A stretch of DNA of 64,000 nt from Malachius bipustulatus (taxonomy: Eukaryota; Arthropoda; Insecta; Coleoptera; Melyridae), in NCBI GenBank assembly GCA_910589415.1, contig OU342631.1:7130001-7194000 (forward strand). Reading direction: 5' to 3'. The translations under genes and the position numbers were made by a program. Below the pieces are notes generated by a model. It was given only the letters and a program-made list of their open reading frames with translations, ran no database searches and was not told where the DNA came from. Below, one piece after another: positions 54,376-64,000 of the stretch (its first letter is position 1; every line of letters starts with the position of its first letter).

Positions 54376-56230
54376 TTGTCAGTTTGTCTTTTTCGCTTTT
54401 ATTTTCCGAGAAAATGGCGTCCAAATATTAGATTATATGGTAAAGCATTGGAAAACGGGCGTTTCGAACAAAGGAAATAATTTTTTTTTAACTCTTAAAA
54501 TCAAAATGGCGGTCAACTTGTAATTTCGACGTAACAAAGAAACTCAAAATTACGATCCTATATTTAGAAAGAAATTAAAAGAAAATTTAAAGTGTCACTT
54601 CTCAAACGTCAAAATCGAAAGTAATTGAAAAACATCGTTTTTCTCTGTAACAAAATTTATGATGGTGGCTGTGTAATTTATGGTTGAAATAATTTTTGCC
54701 GTTTTCAAATTGAAGAGAATACCCGCGATTCGAACCTGACCGTGAAAAAAGAATGGCAAAACAATCGAAAGTGTCAAATATAAAATGCCAAATGCGAAAA
54801 ATCGTGAACGAACTTCTTTATTTTTCAGCGAAAAAAATCGCTGTGACGTTAAAAGTCGCGATACAATTTTTTTTTTAAATTCAAAAAGAAAGGCATTATC
54901 CTTAACTTGAACGTGGTCGTAAAAAAAAACTCGAAAAAAAAAACGAAAATGCGACTTTTTAAACGTCAAAGTCCAAAAATTGGGAGCAAAAATCGGCCAT
55001 TTTCGAAAATTCACAGCGTCGCCATTTTGAAAATTTTAGCGACAAAAATTGAAAATTCCGACAGACCAACTCTTCTACTACCCTGCTAAAATGATCCGCG
55101 AGTCCCGATGTACGGTAATTACCGAGAAAAAAAAATCCAAAACATAGCTGATTTTCATTGATTTTGGTCGAAAATCGTGAAGTTTTTAAGCGTGAAATTG
55201 TACCGCTCGGACATGTTTGACCGTAACTTTGGCCACGTCGGTCGGGGAATGATTGAAAAGGTATCGACGTGTAGCTGAGAAACGGTTCTTGAAGACTCCG
55301 AAATTTCATCGCAATTGACGTAACCGTCTGTCACCTATAAGATGTCAAAGTCGATTTTTTAAATTTTTTTTTGCGAATTTTCAAAAGCGTCTGTAGCGGC
55401 CATTTTGGAAAATTTTTCGATCGCAATTCAACGTTACACTTCTCATCGACGAACTCTGTCGACCGAAAAAAAAATTTTTCCAAAAACTTTCACCGTTCCG
55501 GAGAAAACGACGAAACAATTTGTGATCAAAAAAATTCATAGGCCTACCCCATTCAAATTTTTGACAAAAATTTTCAAAAAATATAAACGGCTGAAATTCG
55601 CAGCTTGGCACGTCGGGAGCGCGTTGAATTCAAATCCGAAATCCGTTTTTCGTTTGCGTGCATATTTCCGGAGAAAATGGCGTCCAAATGTCAGGTTTTG
55701 CTAAAATTTGGCAAACACGACCGAGGAAATAATTTTCGCCGATTCGGAAAATCAAGATGGCGGAAATTTTGTAATTTTACCGGAACGAAAAAACTCCGAG
55801 CTACGACACCCTCACGAAATGTTTTTGAAAAAAGAATTGAAACTGTCATTTAAAAAATGTCAAAATTGAAAAGTTGGAAAAAATCGGAAAAAGACACGTG
55901 TTTTTGCATACACAAAAAATTAGATAAAATCGAAGAATCAAGATGGCGGCCAGATTTTGGTTTCATCGTACAGGCAAAATGTGCAGCAATGACATATTGA
56001 TGCAAGAGGCACCGGAAAAAATCGCAACTGTCATTTTTCAAACGTCAAACTCGGAATTTTTTCAAAAAAAATCGGCCATTTTGAAACGCTCGTAGCTCCG
56101 CCATTTTTGAAAAAACCGCGCAAACGAATGGTAACACGATGTTTCTGCGTGCTTTGTCTATCGCTGGTAGTTGAGTTGGTTTCGATATCACTTATAGTTT
56201 GTATACAGGAAGGTTTAGAAAAGTGCTCTG
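54376..56230. repeat. Large direct repeat, copy 2, with an extra module
   Basis: From 54594 the sequence parallels 51180-52820. The extra 54376-54593 (GAGAAAATGGCGTCCAAAT, GGAAATAATTTTT, AAAATGGCGG) is itself a diverged relative of the module at about 52255-52450. The unit order is minisatellite, block, minisatellite, block, as in a compound tandem repeat. Confidence 0.85.
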
Positions 56231-57530
56231 AAATTTGTATTTTCAGTTTAAAACGGCAAAAAAGCTATTGTCTCCATTCAACTAAATCAGCCGCCATTTT
56301 GTTAAAAACAACCGGACAGAGTTGGCAGATACATCAAAATGACGGAAATACATGTGACCTTAGCATGCCGTTGCAAGTTTTTCGAAATGTCAATTTTTAC
56401 TAACGTCAAAGTCGAAATTACGTCAAAAAAATCGGCCATTTTGAAACGCCCGTAACTCCGACATTTTCTGAGAAACGTGTATAGACTGGACACACCGTCG
56501 TGTCACTACATGCTTTGACAATCAACAGAAGCAATTTTTGTTCAAATTTCGCGGATATTTTTGACGCGGTAAGTTTTTTAAGATGGTGTTGATTTCGCAT
56601 TTTCTTCTCAAAAAATCGCGAAAAAAAGTGTGTTTTTTCGGACGCGATCCTTAATAATTTCTAAACGGAACGTCGGAATGGTTTCGTTTGAGTATCGACG
56701 GATGGCCAAGAAAACTATCTTTCGACACACCGAGTTTGACGTTTCTCGTAATTACCGCCTGCCATTTATGAACTGTCAAAGTCGAAATTTGTCTTTTTTA
56801 CATCGGCCATTTTAAAGTCACTGTAGAACGGCCATTTTGTCAGTTATCGAAATTAAACCTAGCCTACGCACCGCCGACATGTCTCGACTATACGAACCCG
56901 GTAAGCACCTGTCTCGACGCCCAGCGTCTTCAGAGGAGATAGCTTTCCCGCAAACGTCTACAAAAAACTTGACCCTCGACTTTAATCCGCCATCTTGGAA
57001 AAATTGTCAAACATGGAAACTTCGGAACACTTATTTTGGAGAGCTATACACGTCATTTGATGATCCCGGTGAAAATTTTTGAAAATTTTCACACACCAAC
57101 TTTCCCGCGCCATCTTGAAATTTTCCGGCCGTGAAAAAACGCAATTTTCGCGATTTACGCAAATTTCCGAGTGTTTTCCGAAAAACGATCAATAATAACT
57201 TTTGCAAGAATTATCGGAACGGTTTCCTTGTGGTACCGTCGGGTAGCCAAGATATGGGTAAACATTCACACCGAGTTTGGTCTCTGTGGGTGTTACCGTC
57301 TGTCATCCACACATTGTCAAAGTCGACTTTTCTTTTTTTTCGTCGGCCATTTTCAAATCGCTCTAAAACGGCTATTTTTGAAGATATCGATATTAAACCT
57401 AGCCTACGCACCGCCGACATGTGTCGACTATGCTAACCCGGTAACCACCAATCTCGACTCTCGGCGCCTTCAGAGGAGATAGCTTTCCCGTGGTCCTCTA
57501 CGCGAAAAAAAATTTCTGCAAACGTTTTCG
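56230..57530. repeat. Diverged modules of the same repeat family
   Basis: GTCAAAGTCGA followed by CGGCCATTTT occurs at about 56403, 56776 and 57315. A 130-bp segment with AACCTAGCCTACGCACCGCC and TTCAGAGGAGATAGCTTTCC is present at 56850-56955 and again at 57390-57495. These are older copies than the two 1.6-kb blocks. Confidence 0.75.
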
Positions 57531-58770
57531 CGCCGACCGCCATTTTGTCTACACGGACGGTCGGAGAAACGTCGGGTAACCAATCGGGCACTCTAATAAC
57601 GGAGACCTTTCCGAATCCGCGAGAAAAAATCCGATCGGAGGCATCGTCCGTTTCACGCGATTTTTCGAAAATCGCGTTACGGCAAAATCGCGTTAAAAAC
57701 GCGTTTTTCGCGTTTTTCCAAGTCGCGCGCGAGATTTTCGCGTTTTTTTCGCGCCAATTTTTTTCGCGCCGTCGAACGCGATCGATCGGTGCGGGTCTCG
57801 TGAAAAACACGGCGGCCATTTTGTCTGGGCGGTTTTTCGACATTTACGGGACACCCTGTATGTTTTTCGAAATTTTTTTCGCCGAATCGCGTTTCCGACG
57901 TCGAGACGCTTCCGAAATGACCGCACGTGCGAGAATCGTTGCGCGCTAACGCGCGGCTCCGCTGTCCCACTTTTGACATCTGTCAGAAATGTCAAATTTG
58001 ACGTTTCGCGTTTTTTGCCTCATCTTTCGCGGTCACGTTCGCCTAGTCGGTTTCGCTTCGTCGAGTCGGTGCCGCCTACGGCGGGCTTCGCTTCGGAGTT
58101 CGGAAAAGGTCGGGAAAAATCGGAAGCGCTCGTAAAACATCGGAAAACTTCGGAAACGGATAAATCCACAAACCCGACCCGTTTACGACGCACCGTTCTC
58201 GAGTTATAGCGTTTCGAAATTTATCGAAATTTAGAACTGAGAAAAAACGAAAAAAAAGCCTTTTCCTAAATAACCTCGCGACGGTCGGTCACAGCGGCGC
58301 GAAACTTTCAGCAGTCGAAGAGGAAGTAAATTCCGACACGACCGAAGAAAAACGGCGCGATTTCCTCGTACCGTTCGGCCGTGACAGATTTCCGCCCTTT
58401 TCGCCGCCCCCGGAATTTTGGCCGCCCCCCGACCGCCCTTTTCAAACTCCCCTTTCCCGCGCGCACCCGGGCCGCTCTTTCTTTTCCCCCTGCGCGCCTT
58501 TCGAAAAAAGTGACATTTGACAGCTGTCGAAACTGCCAGAACTGTCAACGGTTTTTTCGCGCTCCCCGGCAACACATCTTAGCCCCCCTCCCGAAAAACG
58601 TAAAAGAAACAAAAGAAAAACGCCCCTTCACCGCGAAAAAACCGTTTGAAAAAATCGAAAAAACGTCAAAAAAACTCCCCCCTCCCAAACGTCGACATTT
58701 TTTTTCAAAACTCGAAAATTCCCACCACAACCCCTCTAAACCCGTCCTCAAACACGCCGTCTGCATAGAA
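57530..58770. other. CpG-rich, C-rich end of the repeat domain
   Basis: Density of CG dinucleotides is very high (TCGCGTTTTTCGCG, GCGCGCGAGATTTTCGCG, CGCCGTCGAACGCGATCG), unlike the rest of the window. The last part (58380-58760) turns C-rich on the plus strand. A GGGACACCCTGTATG foldback-type end is at 57849-57863. Overlapping open frames of 70-136 codons on both strands reflect loss of AT-rich stop codons rather than genes. Confidence 0.6.
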
Positions 58771-58779
58771 TAGTATTAT

Positions 58780-60397
58780 CCCCGTTTTGATTTTCTATAC
58801 CTAATACAACTCGAATAATGAGATTTTTTGAAAAGTTTCTTGGAACTGAACAACATTTAATTATGGGTAGAATTAATTAGTATTAATTATTAGTATTAAT
58901 TATTAATTAGTAGAATTTTTTTAAACATGAGTGTTTTATTTATCCTTCATCAGTATGCAGAGATTCTACAAAGTAGGGGTTGAAAACATAAACATTAATT
59001 AAATTCCTGCAGAACTATTAATCCACTTTAGATGGTTGAATAGCCATATTGAGTTGTATAAACTTTGACGATGTCGATTGTAGACACTGTGTTTTCATTA
59101 GTCTGAAGCAAAACTTAATTTTCAACAGTCAACAAAGCATTGTCGAGTGAATAATGTATTCATGCAAATAAATTTAGGGAAATATGGTCAAGTAGTACAC
59201 ATTCATGTTGATAATATCAGATCTGAGATTTTTATTATGTTTTGTAAATTTACCGTCAATGCTCAACTGTCAGGATTCAGGGAAGAGAAATACTGTAAGT
59301 AAATGTAAATCAAAGAAAAAGTCTCGGAGATATGGATTCGAGCTCTTGAAGGTATTAAAAAAGGAGGAAATATGTTATGATCTGCAAATAAGGATACAAG
59401 GCTTTCCGAGGCTGAGATCCTTTAGTTCGGACATTGTAAGATTTCGTTTGTGGCAACGTAGGATAAATTCAGTGGGTTTTCTCTTGTTTGAAGATGAATA
59501 TCAGTTGCCTTGAAGTATGTTAAGATGCAGAATCAATACAGTGTGATTCCGAAATGTTGGACACGGATATTGCAATGGCATTCAATGTGGATTAAGGCAT
59601 TTAGTTCATTAGATAAGTACATTTGTTTTTTCTACAGTATATGGCTTCCTTAAAAAGATATAGCCAATTTTGTGCAAAATAAAGTTACAACACTACACTC
59701 GATACACTTCTTCATCAGGCAGAAAAATAGTGTGTAGGTATACAATACCCAGTAAGATGTTTACCATGGAAACATATGAAATGACAAGCCCAACATAGTT
59801 TCAAACAACAATTATCCGATAATATTATTCAAAATCTGATTTAGATCCATTGTTATCTCCCAATTTTCAGAACAATGCCATATTTACAAATTTTATTGAA
59901 CTCGAAAAAGAGGTAGAATTTGAATGCTCATCATTTCGAAACTGATAATAAAAAAAAAAAAAACAAACACTACCGTACCTAATAGGTGTTTGAAATTAAG
60001 TGTTTTGCAAGTGGAAGTTGTTTAAATTTGATTGCCACGTTGATTTGAATTCTTGAAAAAGGAATCTTTATATCCCGGTAATGAAGCCGAGGAAACAATT
60101 TCTGTATTAAATATGGAATCTTTCTTAACATCGTCTGTAACTCCCTGTATACCGTGTTCGCCATTTCAAAATCAAAATAACGATTCCTAGTTCTTCGTGG
60201 GTCTTTATACGTATGGAACAAATGCTGTTTTGCAGATTGAAAAATCCAGCTTAAGTTCATATATCAAACGTTCATAGTAAAGATCAAAATAAACATTTTC
60301 TCTGGATATTAGGAAAATTCCATGTTTCTCAGTCAGTTGTCAGTTTGGCTTATTTTTCTGGCATAGACGTTTTCAATTTCGGAACAAAGCGGAAATA
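58780..60397. other. AT-rich stretch, no gene seen
   Basis: Includes the dispersed repeat shared with 12780-12880 (at 58916-59010). Short frames such as 59205-59513 (plus, 102 codons) have no recognised motif. Confidence 0.4.
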
Positions 60398-61402
60398 TAC
60401 AGGGTGCACCATGTATCCTTCTCTATATTGCTATCTCCTAACGCTAACGGATACAGGGTCGGTTAAACAAGTCTAAAGGAGCGCAATTTTGTAGCCATCT
60501 CGATTCCGTCGAGACATACTAAATATCTGTGACCGTTCCTGAAATATCCTGAAAAAACTGAAAAATCGAGATTTCTTATTTTTTCCATATCTTTTTTATT
60601 ATTGGAGATTAATGAATAATTCTTTGTGGGCTTACATAAGTCGTCAAGAGCTACCCATCTGACATTTCAAAAATTTTCAAAGCCGACTAGATCCCAGAAT
60701 TTTCATAGTCAACTTTCGTTTTTCTTATGGCCACCATAGTGTTTTTTATCTTGTTCGGTATAAAAAAAATCACACAAACAAAAAATTGTTAAACTTCACA
60801 AAATAAATAAAAAAAAATTTATTCTTCTTTTTTCTTTACAAAAAAGACACATTTTTAAACCGAATTTCATAGATAAATTAAAAAACCATAAGGCAAGCAC
60901 TATTTCGGCGTATTTTACAAATGTTGACGTTTTTCGAAGATTTTTTATTAGGTTTTTCTTTGAAAAATTAAGAATAAAAATTAAAAAAAATTTTTTGTAA
61001 GTTTATTAATTTTTGGTTTCCATTATTTTTTTTCATATCGAACGACATAAAAAAATAATATGGCGGCCATAAGAAAAACGAAAGTTGACTGTGAAAACTC
61101 TTGGATCTAGTAGGCCTTGAAAATTTTTGAAATGTCAGATGGATAGCTCTTAACGGCTTATGTAAGCCTACAAAAAATTATTTATTAATTTCCAATAATA
61201 AAAAAGATATTAGGAAAATAAGAAATCTCGATTTTTCAGTTTTTTCAGGATATTTCAGGAACGGTCACAGATATATCTTGCATGTTTTGACGAATTCGGG
61301 ATGGCCACAAAACTGCGCATCTTTTCTCTAATTTAACCGACCCTGTATCTCTTAGCGTTCAGGAGATAGCAATATAGAGAAGGATACATGGTGCACCCTG
61401 TA
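60398..61402. mobile_element. Complete 1-kb foldback, type copy of its family (copy 3)
   Basis: Ends CAGGGTGCACCATGTATCCT and its near-exact complement, flanked by TA. The arms of about 450 bp match closely, including TTCTCTATATTGCTATCTCC, CAGGGTCGGTTAAA, TGAAAAATCGAGATTTCTTA and TTTATTATTGGAGATTAATG. A second CAGGGTCGG motif about 55 bp inside each end repeats the terminal CAGGGT. Non-coding. Confidence 0.88.
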
Positions 61403-62610
61403 AGTATAGTACAATATTGTATATATGTATATCAAATACCTTAAAATATTATTTTAATTTTTTGACTATTTTTTGACTTCTAATTTTGACTATCAATTTT
61501 CTTATATTATAGTTTTTATGAATATTTTTAAGTTTTTCACATAGTTTTATACAAATGAGTAAACAAGGGACCAATTGGCCTCGAAACGTCTCAATTATAA
61601 GAATCTTTTGAGAAATAATTTTTTAACCAAGAACCTAAACCCCAATAAACCACAAGTTTAAGTAGGTAGAATTCTATAACATCGCTGTCTTATTTATCAT
61701 CAATGTTCTTATCCTCGTTTTTGTTAGAAGGATCTCAGTTATAAAATTTTGCAATCAAGTCACAGAACAGGGTAAAAATGCGGAAGAATTGATTCGCTAC
61801 AAAGATTCTCCATTATGAAGCGCAAGCAAGCAAAGCTTGATGCAATTAGAAAGCAATTTCCTAGTAAGTTTTGTATCATTTTTTGTTGTGGTAAATATAC
61901 GTTAGCTTCTATATGGAAAACTGAAATTAAATGAATGAAAAATGACATCAGAGAGATGGGTACAAGAGCACAGAACGTGGCATAAGTGAAAACAAAGTTT
62001 CAGTGAAACCCCCATGTTATATACGATGTTCGAAGTTGTTCGTGAAACAAAATCAACTACATAAGATATGGGTTTACCTTCACCTATAACACGAGTATAT
62101 AGAGTTTGGAAACTTTCAAATCGAACCTAAGTTTTATTGGTTTACAAACTAAAAATATTCTTGGGTAATTCTTAAGAAGACATAGGTAAGAAATATTTTC
62201 TTTAAACTTCATAAATGTTTCCTATAGATAAAAAACTCTTTGAACAACATTCTCGGCATGTTTTAAAAAACTTAAAATCCACTCATACTTTTATAAATAC
62301 TATTTTTTACGTTTAAAAGTTGTCATCGGCTACCTATCCATCTGACATTAAAAAAATTTCAAAGCCGACTAGATCCCACGTTTCTCGTAGTCATTTTTTA
62401 TGTTTCTTATGGTCGCGATACCGATTTTTCATGTAAAAATTAAATGCTTACAAAACAAATGCTTCACCATGAGGTCAACATCGCAACGTAATATCCTATA
62501 GTACAGATCGTTCTTTTCCCCATGATCGACCAACCAATGATATGTAATTTAATAAACTAAACAACATGTTAATCATAAACCTACAATTTGTGATTTCAAA
62601 CGAATTTATA
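61403..62610. other. AT-rich stretch, no gene seen
   Basis: A fragment of the 60.4-kb foldback family lies at about 62320-62420 (CTATCCATCTGACAT, AAAGCCGACTAGATCCCA). Nothing else recognised. Confidence 0.4.
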
Positions 62611-63605
62611 TACCGGGTGTCCCGTTAAGGTCGGCCACTGACCATATCTCGGAACCTAAAAGACCAGACAGTTGAAAAAAACTTCATGAAAGTGTCCATG
62701 AAAATTTTTTTTGAACATTTTAGGTGAATGAACCCTGGATGTTGGGAAAATTGTTGTAATTTATTTCGAAATGCATATTTTTTTAATATTAATAATATTA
62801 TTTTTGCTCACAATTATAAGTTTGAACAACGAAATCAACTACCAATTTGCACCAGTTTTCCAACACAATTTCTAGAGGAATGCCTAAGACCAGTAAAACA
62901 AAAAATACATGTAAGTATACCTACGAAACTACGAAAATCACTTCTTCAATGATTAAAGTGTTGAAAATTGTTCTTTAGACAATACCTCTGAAACAGACGG
63001 ATATATCGAAGTGCGGTTTGCAGGTTTTTTCTTGCAAATTTGATCTACTTTCCGTTTATGACATCAAAGTTATACCGTATTATTTAATTTTTCGAAATAA
63101 AAGCATAAAAGCTGTTATTGCTGAAAATTGCGCCCCCTATAAGTTTTGTTATGAATTATCGTGTACCACTAGATATGACAATTGAAAGTGCTTATATTTT
63201 TCTTCCAAACAAGCTTTAATTGGCTGAAATTAAAGCTTTAATTGGCTGAAGTGGTTTCAAGTTATAGCAATTTAAGTGATTACACATCCAGCAGTTTCCC
63301 CCACTCTTACCAAGATTGGTACGCCAATGAGTCTCAGACCAAAATGGTGCAGAATTGTCCAAGCTTTCTAACGGTGCTACCAAAAGCATACCTTGATTAT
63401 TGAATTTTCTGAGAAATTTGGAAATTAAATTTTTAATTTTCAACTGCGCCCTCTTGCGGCGAAATGCGGAACTTGAAAATAATTTCCAGAATTTATCATG
63501 AACACTTTCATCAATAATTTTTTCAATAATTTTTTTTCAACTGTCTAGGCCCTTTTAGTTTCCGAGATATGGCCGATGGACGACCTTAGCGGGACACCCG
63601 GTGTA
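62611..63605. mobile_element. CCGGGTGTCCCG foldback with long terminal inverted repeats
   Basis: Left TACCGGGTGTCCCGTTAAGG and right, on the other strand, TACACCGGGTGTCCCGCTAA. Both continue with CCATATCTCGGAA, CTAAAAG and GACAGTTGAAAAAAA for about 80-100 bp. The 800-bp middle is not palindromic and encodes no recognised transposase, so this is a deletion-type or MITE-type derivative. Confidence 0.8.
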
Positions 63606-64000
63606 TGTCATTCCTTATAAAAAAAAACAACGTTTCTTCTCAACCTTCTTCAGGAGAACTCCATCAAAACCAACAAATATATTGAAAAAAGGTCAAAATT
63701 GAATTATTTTTATTTTTTTCAAATAATAAGAACAATTTTGCACCGAATGACGTCAGAAAACTCTTCGTCAGGCAGTTGACTCATAGCGGTGTTGATTTCG
63801 CAAGAGGGCGTAAGCGCGTCTATGTTGCCAAATGTGATTTTCATACATAAATGTGATCATCAGATGTGATTAATTGATAACGGTGAATTGATTGATTCTT
63901 ATTAGAACACATTATTAGTGATTATTGTAAACTGCCACGTTATCTCTTATAATTCTGCGTATATGCGGTGTCAGAACTTGCAGCGGATGCGCCAATATGG
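63606..64000. other. AT-rich window end, no gene seen
   Basis: No supported feature. GC content rises slightly at 63740-63830, without a recognisable motif. Confidence 0.4.

Noticed and set aside
57433..58773. Overlapping frames of 100-136 codons on both strands
   Set aside because: Stop codons are rare because the region is CpG-rich. Frames overlap in several phases with no conserved motif.

Overview
This is AT-rich, repeat-dominated nuclear DNA from an animal, almost certainly an arthropod and most likely an insect. The evidence is a BEL/Pao retrotransposon, Jockey/R1-type LINE sequence, tRNA-derived SINEs, a TATA plus TCAGT initiator promoter, and many short foldback elements ending in CAGGGTG beside a TA dinucleotide. 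No order or species can be named from the sequence. No conventional multi-exon gene is recognised. Two small host-exon candidates are reported as tentative: a promoter with a first exon at 40609-40681 (+) and a glycine-rich terminal exon at 18682-18768 (-).

Layout. 1-9 kb: an LTR-like GC-rich block with a TATA box (about 1.9-2.65 kb), a decayed LINE (reverse transcriptase end plus RNase H, about 2.8-4.3 kb, minus strand) split by a small foldback, then AT-rich sequence with foldbacks. 9-27 kb: a sea of foldback elements, an 80-nt hairpin at 9056-9135, a tRNA-derived SINE with clear target duplications (13035-13274, minus), a second SINE-like element (about 17.2-17.5 kb), and an interrupted tRNA-Ser-type primer site near 19.8 kb. 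27.2-35.65 kb: two abutting foldbacks, the second split by the most unusual object in the window. 35.65-41 kb: more foldbacks and the candidate promoter and first exon. 41011-47553: a BEL/Pao element with apparently identical LTRs and a long gag-pol frame that has lost the integrase core. 47.7-50.0 kb: two large palindromes. 50.3-58.8 kb: a compound tandem-repeat domain (purine repeats, a 75-bp minisatellite, two 1.6-kb direct repeats made of diverged modules, and a very CpG-rich end). 58.8-64 kb: AT-rich sequence with two further foldbacks.

The most interesting system is the minus-strand element at 27933-34874. It has two near-identical 3.39-kb LTRs around an internal region of only 156 bp, with a 4-bp target duplication (cgtg) and an insertion site that can be reconstructed from the interrupted palindrome around it. 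The 156 bp hold an 18-nt primer site for tRNA-His, a 14-bp stem-loop whose loop contains the self-complementary GGTACC (like a retroviral dimerisation hairpin), and a polypurine tract, with no coding capacity. Fifty bases inside U5 is a 13-nt stretch identical to my recollection of the insect tRNA-His D-arm side, so the element RNA could pair with its primer at two sites, as in Ty1 and Ty3. Each LTR also carries three copies of a CAGAC...GTCTG hairpin with a compensatory base change, and a triplicated 71-bp unit. It looks like a minimal, trans-mobilised retroelement whose LTRs contain nearly all its sequence.
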